In this document: in pieces, positions 33,148 through 44,209 of the stretch
Layout of the letters: each line of letters begins with the position of its first letter
Numbering within the stretch: position 1 is the stretch's first letter
NCBI RefSeq assembly: GCF_032118995.1
Contig: NC_092669.1
Coordinates: 3,533,501-3,597,500 of the forward strand
Origin: Asterias amurensis
Lineage: Eukaryota; Echinodermata; Asteroidea; Forcipulatida; Asteriidae
Direction of reading: 5' to 3'
Length of the DNA stretch: 64,000 nt
Notes under the pieces: model-generated
What the model saw: only the letters and a program-made list of their open reading frames with translations
Told to the model about the DNA's origin: nothing
The model's database searches: none
Program-made: the position numbers and the translations under genes

Positions 33148-34740
33148 ATGAGTAAAACAATGTAATGAAAATACATTTTTACATGCTAAAATAGTTTTTG
33201 TATATGATCAGTGAGACAAAAATTATTTTCATGACATTGTTTTACTCATTTCTCAAAATCTACTGGCCCTCAGCAAGTAATTTTTTTCAGGGAAGCTTTC
33301 TACTATCATTATCTTCAAACTGTGTGAGTATACCATAACTGTGTATTCTGTGGACATTGTGTTTTTGTCCAACAAAAGGTACATATATATAGACCCTTTA
33401 ATAAACTTATAGTATAAACATTTTTAGTTTGTTTATGAGTTGGTCAAAAGTAATACACGGACATGTTTGGTAACTGCCAAAGATCAGTATTCTCACTTTG
33501 TGTATCCCGACATGATAAGTATAAAACAACAAACCTTTGAAAATGTGGGCTCAATTGAAGTTGTAAAAGTAAACGAAAGAAAAAAACACCCTTGTAGCAC
33601 AAAATGGTGTGCTTCCAGGTGCACAATTTATTCTTTCTCAAATGTTATTCCTGATTAGCCTGCAGAACAAAGAGATTGTAACATTGATCCAACACTTCAC
33701 AATACAAGATCAACAATACGTTTCTGCACCCTATCTAATGAAGAAGTGACAGGCAGACACTCCGCCCAAATGAGACATGTACTCCATAAGGGAGACGTAT
33801 AGTTAATATACAGGTAGAAAATAGCATCATGAGGTAAGAACATCCAAACTCGATATGGTTGTTGCAAAGACTCAAGAAGTTTTTTTTTTTCTCCTCATTT
33901 GTATTATGCAATTATTTCAAGAGTGTATGGAGGATGGGAACAAGCAGCAAAACTGGTTTCACGCTCAAACACCGTAACATAATGAGCTAGGTCGGACACA
34001 CAGTGGTGACTGGCGCACTTAGCACAAAGATGGAGAAGTAACTCGGATTAGATTTAATCCCTCTATAGATCGATTTAACCTAATAATATTGATTAAAGTT
34101 GTGCTCTTTTTAGATTTGCACTACGGCATCGTATTCAGTGTCAATGACCTCTCTGTTTGTACGTGCTTTGACATATAAGGTCGTGGGCTCGAATCCCACC
34201 CATTAGTTATAATGCTTGTGTTTTTTTGGTTAAAACAACCCGGGAAAATACTGAATATACAGTGCTCACACACGTGAGCATAATGGGTAAAACAAAATTG
34301 AACAATTCAGCCTCGTTATGGTCGGTTTTGCCGCCACCGTTGTAGTCTGGGCCCCTGTCTTCGAAGAATGACGTCAGACGTTCAGCCTACCACCGTTGTC
34401 GTCTTTACTGGCATCCCTGGCTTTTGATGTCACCGGTAGAGGGCGCTACGTCGATGTTTTTTTTTTAAGACATTCTAATTCTATACCATTTTTGTTTCAA
34501 CTTGCTTCATTGTGTACTCCTCGCTGTTTAATATTGCCGTTGATTGCTATGGGATCACACGCTGCTCTTAACCTACAAAAGCGCTCTCTATAGTATCAGA
34601 CCTCTCGATCATGGCAAGTACACATACAAACGGTCCATGAAGATGTTAAAGGCAGTGGACACTATTGGTAATTTTCAAAGACTAGCCTTCACAGTTGATG
34701 TATCTCAACATTATTCATAAAATAACAAACCTGTGAAGAT
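33148..34740. repeat. tandem duplication unit beta
   Basis: Paralogue of 31168-33147 without the family B insertion. Differences from alpha are few (for example TCTCACTTTG for TTTCCCTTTG), which suggests a recent duplication. Confidence 0.95.
34133..34310 (+). mobile_element. tRNA-derived SINE, diverged copy (unit beta)
   Basis: Paralogue of 32540-32715 carried by the tandem duplication. Confidence 0.75.
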
Positions 34741-35014
34741 TTGAGCTCAATCGGTCATCGAAGTTGCGAGATAATGAAAGAAAAATAACCCTTGTCACAC
34801 GAAGTTGTGTGCGTTTAGATGCTAGATTTCGAGACCTCGAGTTCTAAATTTGAGGTCTCGAAATCAAATTCGTGGAAAATTACTTCTTTCTCGAAAACTA
34901 TGGCACTTCAGAGAGAGCCGTTTCTCACAATGTTTTATACCCCCATTACTCGTCACCAAGAAAGGTTTTATGCCAATAATTGTTTTGAGTAATTACCAGT
35001 AGTGTCCACTGCCT
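34650..35014. mobile_element. MITE family A, complete, TTAA-flanked
   Basis: TTAA at 34646-34649 and 35015-35018. This is the intact source of the truncated copy at 33057. Its right TTAA is shared with the next element. Confidence 0.93.
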
Positions 35015-35018
35015 TTAA

Positions 35019-35391
35019 AGAACACGTTGCCTTTGATCGGGTTGGTATATAAAAAGCGTTTGAAACCGTTTTTTATAAAATGCATGTGATTGGAAAGATG
35101 TTTGAAAAGTAGCTCATGATCCACACAAATTTGACTCGAAATTGCGTTGTTTTCCTTTTATTTTGCGAACTAACACGGTCGGCCATTTATGGGAGTCAAA
35201 ATTTGACTCCCAAAAATGGCCGACCGTGTTAGTCGATGAGGTAGAAGGAACACCGTGTAATTTCGAGGCATGTTTGTGTGGATCATTGTATTCTACTTTT
35301 ACAACATCTTTCTACCCATATAAATTTTATAACAAACGGTTACAAACGCTTTTCAAAGACCAACTCGACCGATCAAAGGCAACGTGTTCCT
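35019..35391. mobile_element. MITE family B, adjoining family A
   Basis: Starts AGAACACGTTGCCTTTGATC directly after the shared TTAA and ends AAAGGCAACGTGTTCCT. The 3' target copy is degenerate (TTTA). Confidence 0.85.
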
Positions 35392-36131
35392 TTTATGTGG
35401 AAGCTTTAGTTTTCTGGTAATAATTTAAACACACTGGGAATAAGATTTTTACTTCATGGTGAATCTGTACAACCAATTAAGTTGCTTTCAGCTAAAAAAC
35501 ATTGGTGATTTGTTCATTTACTTATTAATTTATTGCAACCGTCTTTATAAAAGATAAAAGTATCCCATACCGACTCCATCTGAAGTCGGTCACCCTTTAA
35601 CTGCATACAGTTTAGACCCCCAAAAATATAGAACGAAAAATAATCAGTTGCTGTGAGATAGATCACCCCTGAGAAAATGCAAACTGCGCGCACATCGTGG
35701 TTGCGTCCCCTTTTGAATCATCCTTCTTTTGCCCATGTTCATTTCCAACATGGCATCCAGAATCTCCGGTAGACATTATTAAGCTATGACGTAGTCACAA
35801 AACACACCAGGAACCTAGATGCTAGGCACGAAAATGTGCTTAGCATGGAATCTCTTCCTTGATAAAAACGAATTGTCAATGTGTTGCATCTTGCTTGTTG
35901 TATTCAGCTGTTGTTTGCTTAGGCCTATCCTGAAAATCACGTGGAAAATTGGTGGGTAATCCTGTTTTTATCTGGTCGAAAATTCATGCTAATCAAATTT
36001 GTGTGTTTAGCAGCTTTATGAAATTGGGCCCAGGAGCCGGTTTCACATAGCAAACAATTCGTCACAAGACAATAGTTATTGTCATGACTGTTACATTAAA
36101 CTTTACTTCAGCAACCACGAATGATTTGCTG
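35392..36131. other. intergenic, 3' of POFUT1
   Basis: No exon found. 36025-36110 resembles a dispersed repeat (GGGCCCAGGAGCCGGTTTCAC) also found inside the giant palindrome near 28240. Confidence 0.55.
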
Positions 36132-36135
36132 TTAA

Positions 36136-36521
36136 AGGCAGTGGACACTATTGGTAATTATTACTTGAAAAAATTATCATCATAAAACCTTTCTTGATTA
36201 CGAGTAATGCAGAGAGGTTGATGGTATAACACATTGTGAGAAACAGCTCCCTCTGAAGTGACGTAGTTTTCGAGAAAGAAGTAATTTTCCACGAATTTGA
36301 TTTCAATACCTCAAGTTTAGAATTTGATGTCACGAAATCAAGCATCTGAAAGCACACAACTTCGTAACACAAGGTTTTGTTTTTCTTTCATCACTATCTC
36401 GCAAATTCGATGACCGATTGAGCTCAAATTGTCACAGGTTTGTTATTTTATGCACAATTATGTTGAGATACACCAACTGTAAAGAATAGTCTTTGACAAT
36501 TACCCATAGTGTCCACTGTCT
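36136..36521. mobile_element. MITE family A, complete, just downstream of the POFUT1 stop
   Basis: TTAA at 36132-36135 and 36522-36525. It lies only about 60 bp past the stop codon and so is probably transcribed in the 3' UTR. Confidence 0.92.
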
Positions 36522-36583
36522 TTAAGATCAATCTGCCCCTGATAAAAGAAACCCCAAGAAAATCCCCAAAAGTTGGTAGAAAG

Positions 36584-36757
36584 TTAAAAACCACTGTACT
36601 CCTGTCCCCAGAATATGGAGGGTTTCCCAGTTGCATCTCTCGAGCGTTTAACGAATGAGGTGAACGATGACGGACACGTCCCAATGAAGTAATCTGCCTC
36701 GCCTAGTATCACTAAGTCGACTTGTGAAGTATCCGGATTCAAATGATGTACAGACAC
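36584..36757 (-). CDS. POFUT1: POFUT1 exon 8 (terminal)
   Basis: Acceptor TATGACATTAG|GTG, then VSVHHLNPDTSQVDLVILGE and ADYFIGTCPSSFTSFVKRSR, with TAA after QEYSGF. Confidence 0.92.
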   Translation of the reverse strand: MSVHHLNPDTSQVDLVILGEADYFIGTCPSSFTSFVKRSRDATGKPSIFWGQEYSGF

Positions 36758-39700
36758 CTAATGTCATAAAAGAAGTTCATCAAGCTGGTCAAATCACTCT
36801 AAAGAACTTTCTAAAAAATGTTACACGGGGGGGGGGGGGGGTAACAAAAATAGACGGAGGATTCGGGAAAGTCTATGGAAAAGGCGATCAACTCTCAACA
36901 GAGATGAGGGAGGGTATGAACTGTCACACATTATGTGACCCCCTCATATCCCGTGGGGGGGGGGGCACAATCGGCCAAACCACCATCCAGTTGCCGTTGC
37001 AGGAAACAGCGCCACCAACCGACTAGTGGTGCCTTCGTTCTTTCACCGTTTCCTTGTTTCTCTGTTTCATAACAGTCGCTGTGGTCTTGATTAAGTGACG
37101 GTATATAAAACAATGTTGTATTTACGTATGCAAGTGGGATTCAAAAATTTAGGGGCGGGGGAAGAGGGAAGGTTTTTCTTACCCCTATGGGGGAGAGCAC
37201 TTTCCTGAATTCTTCGAGATGAGGGTGTTTATCTGTACCGATGAAGAGGTGTTTTGCATTGACATCTTTCACAACCTTCAGCGTTAACTCCAACATGTGA
37301 GTAACACTTGGTAGACACATGTCCTGAACAAAATAAACAAAACAGGAGACGAGAATTTTGTTTATTCTGATCCCAAACGACGATGTGTAAAAAAACAAAG
37401 TGCGCCCTCAACTGTTCAACTGTGTCTAATCCAACTATGTGATTTGCATTATACTACAACAAAAGTTAACTTTGGGGTCGTTAGCGCTCACCCTCAATTT
37501 CACTAACTTTAAGCAAAAGGAGAGCAAGTTTGCTCTCAGACAATTTCTCTCCATTTTTGTAGGAAGCATCAGACTCTAGCTATGTTCCAAACAGCAATCG
37601 GTGAGAGGTAGGCGTCATATAAAAGTGAAGCAAAACATCCCCATCAACAAAATGTAAAGACCCATTTGCAGTGGAAGAATGTCGAACACACGAGCATTTT
37701 TGTTGTTGTTAAAATGTCCGGTTCGAGATTTGTACTTTTTTTCTTATTCACATGAAACTCTATGTGTTTGAAAAAGAATTCATTGTGAACATCACAAAAT
37801 CAGATGTTGACATTTCCCTTTCCCTTACTAAAGCTGTTTTGTAATGTAACGGTCCGCACGCGTGTTGCAACTGCGGAGTGAAGGCAAAATTTAAAGGGTG
37901 TATGTAACTTTTGTAGGACAAAAAACACAATGTCCACAGATTTACACTAAACTTACACAATTTGAAGATAATGATAATAGAAAGCTTCCCTGAAAATACT
38001 ACGTGCTGAGGTGCTGTAGTTTTTGGGAAATGAGTAAAACAATGTCATGAAAATAATTTTCGTCTCATGAGACGAAAATTATTTTAATCATTTACAAACG
38101 TATTTTCATGACATTGTTTTACTCATTTCTCAAAAACTACAGCACCTCAGTAAGTAAGATTTGAAGGGAAGCATTCCACTATCATTATCTTCAAACCATG
38201 TAAGTTTAATGTAAATCTATGGACATTTTAAAAAAAGTACTCAAATCCTTTAACCATGTCTATCCGGTGTGGTGGTTTAAATTTTCCGCCGTGTTCAGTT
38301 TTCCGAATGACCAAATTCGGTAACACTACGTCATGCGATGCCTGCGCACAGCAAGCGAAAATAGTCCATTTAGTGCCGTACTGAGTCATCCGTGTTACTC
38401 TCCGGTAGCTGTCGCGGCGGCGTCAATGAGTACAACAAGCGGCAAACGCGTGGATGGTATGAGAGACAATCCAATATTATTATTATTATTTTTAAATGAG
38501 GGCAAGAGAATGTGACTAAACAGAAAAGAATCGTATGAATAGAAACACTTTTGGGGTCACTGAGAGAACTAGACTACTAGACTACTAGGTACTCGCGGCG
38601 GTATGTTTGTCTGACTACGTCACCCGGAAAACTGAACACGCCGGAAAGCTTAAACCGTTCGAACAACGTGCTGAAATGTCCGGCTACGTCACCCGGAAAA
38701 CTGAACACGGCGGAAAACTGAAACCGCCACACCGGGACAATTCGTTAAAAATGTCTGCCGCCGTTCACCCTGAGCCCGTAAGAGGGCGCGCTACAACGAT
38801 TTACGAGCGCTGCAGTACGCTATCCACTATCGATCACTGACGTCTTGGGCCAAGGCTAAGCTTACCTGAGAAACGGCCCCAAGTTCCTTTTCATGGCACT
38901 GCGGTGACGCCATTATAAACGTATTCCTCTCAAGCATCTCCGGGGTGCAGGCCTTCACCTTCAGGTTTTAAACACAAGTATATTTAGCAGCTTAAACTTT
39001 TAACCCAATCAGAGTCTTTCTGGAAAAAAATAAAACATGTATACAAAAGAGACATTTTCCTTCTTCCACATTTTCGTTCATTTGAGTCGTGCGTTTCTCT
39101 TGAAAAAAACTCCATCTTCACAAAGCATTCTTGCTCCATTCGTTTCCACCAGAGGTTTCTTGCAACTAGACCAATACATCTCTCTAAAAAAATAAAATAT
39201 TTCGGCTTGATCTTTCGTTGCACGTTTTTTACTCTGGATGAAATGGCTGCAATGAACGAGTAGGATCTTGCCTCAAATACGAGTATCGTCAAAACGGCAC
39301 TCCATTGAAGACAGCGGACACTATTAGTTATTGTCAAAGATTAGTCTTCACAGTTGGTGTTTCTCAACATATGCATAAAATAACAAACCTGTGAAAATTT
39401 GAGCTCAATCGGTCGTCGAAATTGCGAGATAATAAAACACTTGTCACACGAAGTTGTGTGCTTTCTGATGCTTGATTTTGAGACCTCAAATTCGAAAATT
39501 GAGGTCTCGAAATCAAATTCGTGGAAAAATCTCGAAAACTATGGCACTTCAGAGGGAGCTGTTTCTCACAATGATTTATACTATCAACCTCTCCCCATTA
39601 CTTGTTAGCAAGTAAGGTTTTATGATGATAATCATTTTGAGTAATTACCAATAGTGTCCAGTGCCTTTAACTAATACCAATAGTAATACACATCGGTGTA

Positions 39701-42700
39701 TATAGGTAATACCATAATGAATATACAACAATAGACCTTGACTCGTGTATAGACGATGTGACCTCTGACGTCACACGAAAATCATAACATGATTCGCGCG
39801 CATACCGCCGGGCAAAACCTTTGTGTTTTGGCAGCCAGCTAGAAAGTGTACGCAATCTTAATGTGACTGTGCAACTCAGTGCCCGGCGAAACATGACGTA
39901 ACGAGTGATTTGTCAACAGAGGGCGGTTTGAATGTAAACATAGGACACATCGTCTTGTATATGAGTAGTCGAGTACTGTAACAAAAGAAGGCTGTTAAAC
40001 TCACCCAATCTCCTCCGTTTCTCAGATGTAACCCCACCCAGGTGTTGCTTCCAAAAGTCGCATTAATATATGACCTGCCTATCGACATGAAATGTTCGTT
40101 CCATTTTACAAACTGTTGAATTTTTCTGTTTCCAGGGTTTATAGGAAAAGCTGGCGTTGCTTTATCTATTGTGATTACTGGGTGTTCTTCAACTGGAAAC
40201 CTAAAAGGAAAAAGCATAGTTTTCACAACTTTAAAGCCAAAGTGATACAAATTGACGCTGATCAACTTGCACACGAAGTTGTAAACAAACAAAAATCACA
40301 ACTTGGGCACTAGTATTGACGTTATAAACGACTGGGCTTCAAGTCGTATTGACTCAAATTTTTATGAAAGAACCACGACATGTACCTAGCGGTTTAAACA
40401 CCAGTATTTGAAACAAAATTCAACAAATTTGTCTAGTAATAAATACTATAGTATGGATGCTGGGGCACACAAGCTAATTATTAGCCTACTACGCTGTTTT
40501 GTCGAGAGAGAAAAAAAACCTCATAGACCACTCACAGTCTGGGCCCAATTTCATGGCTCTGCTTACCGTAAGCACAGAATCGGCGCTTACGGAAGCAGGG
40601 AATTCTGTGCTTACGGCAAGCGTATTTCACGGGTTATCGGCGAATATTGGCTTCTGCGCGTGCGTACTCCACGTTACTAGGCATTCTACGCTTACAAGGC
40701 TAGCGCAGAAGTTCGGCGCTTGCACGTAAGCGGGGAATCGTGATCTTAAACGCAGAATTCGGCGGTAAGCAGAGTCATGAAATTTGGCCCTGGTCTTGGA
40801 TGTGACCTGTTGGACCGAGCGACCAAGCTCACCAACCCATCCCAGCGGGCATCGATGAGACCAGTGGGGCTTATCGAATCACATGTACCCACCACGTACT
40901 GAAAACTTTATCATCGACTGCCACATTATTATCGACGTTTTCTCAAATGATACTATAGGTCATGCAAACAAACATAATTTTTCTTACTTGCTATTCCAGA
41001 TTTGTCTAGCGATTAGGATAGAATTCTCATCTGCTATATCAGTTCGGAATGTATTCAGCTTGTGAAGGAAGCACTCGTCAAATTCAATTGAAGGATCCAA
41101 ATCACCCCAACAGCCAGCTACATGAACAAAAAATGGTAAAGTGACTTTGAGATCCACACGGACAAAACCTCGTGGCTTTAAGATCATTTGAATTAGCCAC
41201 CATCTTTGGTAACAAACAATGCTCTTCATGTGTGAACGTTTGTTAACCACGACTACAAAATGGCATACGGGAAAGTACATGATACAAAAATGGCAGCTGT
41301 GGGAACAGCGCCCTCTATTTAAGTAACTATCCATGTATAAACCCACCTTTATTGCAGTCTGTATCGTCTGGCATGAATTGGTACAAATAACCCCTTCGCT
41401 GTCCAGGGGGCCAGTATCTTGGCGCCAATACCTTTAGAAACACATCCATTGTGACAACTCGGTGATATTGAAGAAGTGGGGAAATTTGGAACAACTCCGA
41501 GAACTCGACGTAACGCTGGTAGGAGAACAATTAGTGAGAGCGGTGAAAAAAAGACAAGAACGACACTTACAACAACAACACCAACAACAAAAAACAGCAA
41601 CAACAACAATAACAACAAAAGCAACAACGGCATCCACAAAAAGAACAACAACAATAACAACATCAACAGCAACAACAAAAAAACGGAAAAACGGGAAAAG
41701 AAAACGACGACAACGACGATGACGACGTCAACGTCAACGACAACGACAACAATAACAACAACAACAACACCAACAGTAACAATAGCAGCAATAACAACAA
41801 TAGCAGCAGCAGCAAAAACAGCAACTCTGGGAGCATACCCCTTCGTAGATAATAACATTTTGGTGGATTAGTCCAGTCTAGGAAATCAATGACTTGATTT
41901 ATTTCTAGGTCATTGTACTTTGAAGAAAAAAAGTGAAATAAATAGTTTTTAACAGCCTTGAAAAGTGATGAAGATCGAGTGAATTATATGTAACCAATAA
42001 GAGGCTTTGGAACGCTAGGTGGCAGCAGATTTATCAGGTAAATCTTCCATTGTTTACGTAGTTCTTAACGTGCGCACATTACCGAGAACATTGAATTTTA
42101 CCTGGTAAGTCTGCTGCCACCAAGCGTCCCAACAGTCTCCCATTGAAAGCTTGTTGGAGCTAATGATGGCCCAGGTTACCGATGTATTAAAATAATGCGT
42201 TCCCACGTACTTACATGTACTCGCCTTTCTCGGAATGTAATCCAGTTAAAGTATGGAATGATAAGAGTTCTGTCTAACGCCTTAGCAAAAGCCATCATAC
42301 CTAAAAAGACCTCCATCTGGTTCCCAAAGTTCCCTTGGATAAAATAAAAGAAGAAAAAAGGCAGCAAACGAGGAAATCTATCAGTTTCGGCTTAAAGGAT
42401 TCGGGTACCTTTTCAAAATCTCCACAGATTTACATTAAACCTACAGGGTTTGAAGATAATGACAGTGTAAAGCTTCCATTGGAATATTACTAACTAAGGT
42501 TGTGTAGTTTTTGAGAAATGAGTAAAACAAGTCACAAAATCGTTTTAGTCTCATGAGACCAAAACTATTTGAGCATGTAAAACCATGATATTATATCAAA
42601 ACCACAGCATAACTGGTTAATACGTTTGTACATGCTAAAACTGAGACGAAAATTATTACTTTTACTCATTTCTAAAAAACTACAGCACCTCAGTAAGTAA

Positions 42701-43621
42701 AATTTCAAGAGAAGCTTTCTACTATCATAATCTTCAAACTGTCTAAGTTTAATGTAAATCTGTGGACATTGTGTTTTTTGTTAGAAAAAGTACATAAACC
42801 CTTTAAAACTCCCAAACCCCAACCCCCTGCCCGAAATACTGCCAAGACGGTAAAACAAAGATGGGACATCGCACACCACATGTGAAATAGAAATTATTTG
42901 CAAATAAATATATTTTCGACATCGCCACTGAAAATATCTTTTCAAATATTTGCGATGTCGCAAATAATTTGGAAAGATATTTGCGGCGTGCGATGTCCCT
43001 CCAGGGCCACCATAGAAATAAGATCAAACTGATGGTAAATACCATTGACCCAAAATGGGTCAGGACATCAACTGGGACCCTAAACCGGGTCAATTCTGAC
43101 CCAGTTTGTTTAGTTTTATTGAGTACACCGAGCTATCTTACAGTACACATCGTTGATATGCCGAACACCGAACAGTATTCTGTATCCCTCCCGACTGAAA
43201 TTAACATAACAATTATAGCTGACTTACCCACTCTTTGACAAAACGTCACATAACCTCGTTCGTCCCATTGTACCTCCCCGGTCTCTCCACCGGCAGCAGC
43301 CCCACCAACGTGCCGATGGGCTGTCGGTCCGTCCTCGCCGTCGGATCGTCCACCCTGACGGCACCCTCCTTCCGATGAACCCTCATAACAAAACTCTTGC
43401 TGGTGTGGTCCAGCAGAGTCAACCAACCCGTCGGAATTCTCACTAGTAGATGGGTTGACTTCGACGCCGTATTTATGTTCATTAGAACCACTGTTGATGT
43501 CTTCAAAACCCAGTGATAAACATGGCGGGATCATTAGAAATGCTGCTAGCAACAGCAACACCGTGTGTGGACACACAAGCACACAAGTGTAGTCCATCTT
43601 TCGTATAAACATAAACAGCAC
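36584..43621 (-). CDS. POFUT1: GDP-fucose protein O-fucosyltransferase 1
   Basis: Eight exons with matching phases: 43228-43621, 42215-42333, 41347-41515, 40988-41117, 40005-40200, 38866-38958, 37183-37323 and 36584-36757, giving 1416 bp and 471 aa. The enzyme adds O-fucose to EGF repeats (for example Notch) in the ER. Family landmarks in order: hydrophobic signal segment (HTVLLLLAAFLMIPPCLSLG); donor-binding VGNFGNQ with FLGMMAFAKALDRT; LLQYHRVVTMDVFLKVLAP and YWPPGQR; WVGLHLRNGGDW with the conserved catalytic-type arginine; FIMASPQC; LFIGTDKHP; and GEADYFIGTCPSSFTSFVKR. Cysteines of the two core disulfides are kept, but CxC before GNFGNQ is CQR. About 80 polar residues between signal and catalytic domain are extra compared with the 388-aa human protein. 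The C-terminus (EYSGF) is not KDEL-like. Three ATGs compete at 43621, 43612 and 43597; the last puts the signal segment nearest the N-terminus. Confidence 0.93.
37183..37323 (-). CDS. POFUT1: POFUT1 exon 7
   Basis: Acceptor TTTGTTCAG|GAC and donor ATAGGG|GTAAGA. Encodes DMCLPSVTHMLELTLKVVKD through FRKVLSPIG. Confidence 0.92.
37895..38249. mobile_element. MITE family D in POFUT1 intron 6
   Basis: TTAA at 37891-37894 and 38250-38253. The central dyad is around ATGAGACGAAAATTATTTT. Ends AGGGTGTATGTAAC and AGTACTCAAATCCT. Confidence 0.85.
38257..38739. mobile_element. foldback element with about 48-bp inverted ends, POFUT1 intron 6
   Basis: Ends TGTCTATCCGGTGTGGTGGT and ACCGCCACACCGGGACA. The repeats continue through CCGCCGTGTTCAGTTTTCCG. 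Near the right end a 68-bp step (GACTACGTCACCCGGAAAAC) is duplicated. It sits 3 bp from the TTAA of the family D element. Confidence 0.82.
38866..38958 (-). CDS. POFUT1: POFUT1 exon 6 (31 codons)
   Basis: Acceptor AACCTGAAG|GTG and donor TCTCAG|GTAAGC. Encodes VKACTPEMLERNTFIMASPQ and CHEKELGAVSQ, matching the KNAC...MASPQC stretch of vertebrate POFUT1. Confidence 0.88.
39309..39666. mobile_element. MITE family A in POFUT1 intron 5
   Basis: Left target is degenerate (TTGA 39305-39308), right TTAA 39667-39670. Ends AGACAGCGGACACTATTAG and CCAATAGTGTCCAGTGCCT. Confidence 0.85.
40005..40200 (-). CDS. POFUT1: POFUT1 exon 5 (HLR motif)
   Basis: Acceptor CCTTTTAG|GTTTCC and donor GATTGG|GTGAGT. 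Encodes FPVEEHPVITIDKATPAF through WVGLHLRNGGDW. Confidence 0.92.
40541..40790. mobile_element. foldback MITE, GGGCCCAATTTCAT type, POFUT1 intron 4
   Basis: Ends GGGCCCAATTTCATGGCTCT and GAGTCATGAAATTTGGCCC. The body is rich in GCTTACG palindromes. Same termini class as 53314-53557. Confidence 0.82.
40988..41117 (-). CDS. POFUT1: POFUT1 exon 4
   Basis: Acceptor GTTCATGTAG|CT and donor AGCAA|GTAAGA. Encodes GCWGDLDPSIEFDECFLHKL through ILIARQIWNS. Confidence 0.88.
41347..41515 (-). CDS. POFUT1: POFUT1 exon 3
   Basis: Acceptor CTCCTACCAG|CG and donor AAAG|GTGGGT. Encodes RYVEFSELFQISPLLQYHRV through FMPDDTDCNK. Confidence 0.92.
41558..41830. repeat. degenerate (AAC)n-rich microsatellite, POFUT1 intron 2
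   Basis: Long run of AACAAC, AACGAC and AGCAGC triplets. The overlapping frames (poly-Thr/Asn one way, poly-Val/Leu the other) are artefacts of composition. Confidence 0.9.
42009..42130. mobile_element. foldback MITE family G in POFUT1 intron 2
   Basis: Ends GGAACGCTAGGTGGCAGCAG and CTGCTGCCACCAAGCGTCC. Un-nested copy of the element found with insertions at 50987 and 52431. Confidence 0.82.
42215..42333 (-). CDS. POFUT1: POFUT1 exon 2 (GNFGNQ motif)
   Basis: Acceptor TTATCCAAG|GG and donor GTACAT|GTAAGT. Encodes GNFGNQMEVFLGMMAFAK and LDRTLIIPYFNWITFRERRVH. Confidence 0.92.
42396..42802. mobile_element. MITE family D in POFUT1 intron 1
   Basis: TTAA at 42392-42395 and 42803-42806. Ends AGGATTCGGGTACC and AAGTACATAAACCCT. 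Confidence 0.85.
42863..42999. mobile_element. short foldback element in POFUT1 intron 1
   Basis: Ends GGGACATCGCACACC and GGCGTGCGATGTCCC. Inner parts repeat AATTATTTGCAAATA in both senses. No target duplication seen. Confidence 0.7.
43228..43621 (-). CDS. POFUT1: POFUT1 exon 1 (signal segment and extra linker)
   Basis: Ends RGYVTFCQRV plus G|GTAAGT, phase 1. Holds a hydrophobic leader, a Ser/Gly/Glu-rich linker with two cysteines, and the start of the catalytic domain. Confidence 0.88.
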
Positions 43622-43905
43622 CCATTCGTAGGTCTTTTAAAGCACGTTTGTACGTAACGCATCGCATGACTAGGTTTCAAAAATAATTTTTCATAATAGC
43701 TGTATTATTGATGAATAATATTACGGTTCAATTACACATCCGGTTCATGGAGGTTTATTCGAAGTAGTGTTGCCACCCTTTAAAGTACAACACGATCCTT
43801 TCTATGTGGTTTGCAGAGCTGAACAATAGTCGCAGACAGAGCTAACATTTTGTGCGCTCAGCCATTTCACATGAAATAAAAAGCTAGTGAATATTAATTG
43901 TGACC

Positions 43906-44209
43906 CGCTACGTGAAAATGAGTCTGATGTTGACAATTTCAAGAATTGAGCTGTATGCATGGCTGGAAAGAACACACCAGCAGCAGTAATTTGGTATAAG
44001 TCTAAGCTTTGGGAGTGTCGCGTTGCTGAGTTACTCCCGTTTGAAGTTAGCCAATACATCATTTTTTTTCTGAAAAACGAATTACAAGTAAAAGTGATGT
44101 TTTAAACTACCATTTCGCGCGAAAGGATTCAAAGGATTTTTTCCCCCAGATTAAACTGTCAATAACTTAATAATGCATTGGGCAACATCTGACTCATTTT
44201 CACGTAGCG
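43906..44209. repeat. 27-bp inverted repeat upstream of POFUT1
   Basis: CGCTACGTGAAAATGAGTC... at 43906-43932 returns inverted at 44183-44209 with one mismatch, 250 bp apart. It may mark a foldback element, but no TTAA or other end is clear. Confidence 0.65.
44113..44124. promoter_or_regulatory. palindromic E2F-like site
   Basis: TTTCGCGCGAAA is a perfect 12-bp palindrome fitting the E2F consensus, about 490 bp upstream of the first POFUT1 ATG. It lies inside the loop of the inverted repeat above, so its role is uncertain. Confidence 0.3.

Noticed and set aside
41349-41871. Poly-Thr/Asn and poly-Val/Leu frames
   Set aside because: They come from an (AAC)n-like tract within a POFUT1 intron.
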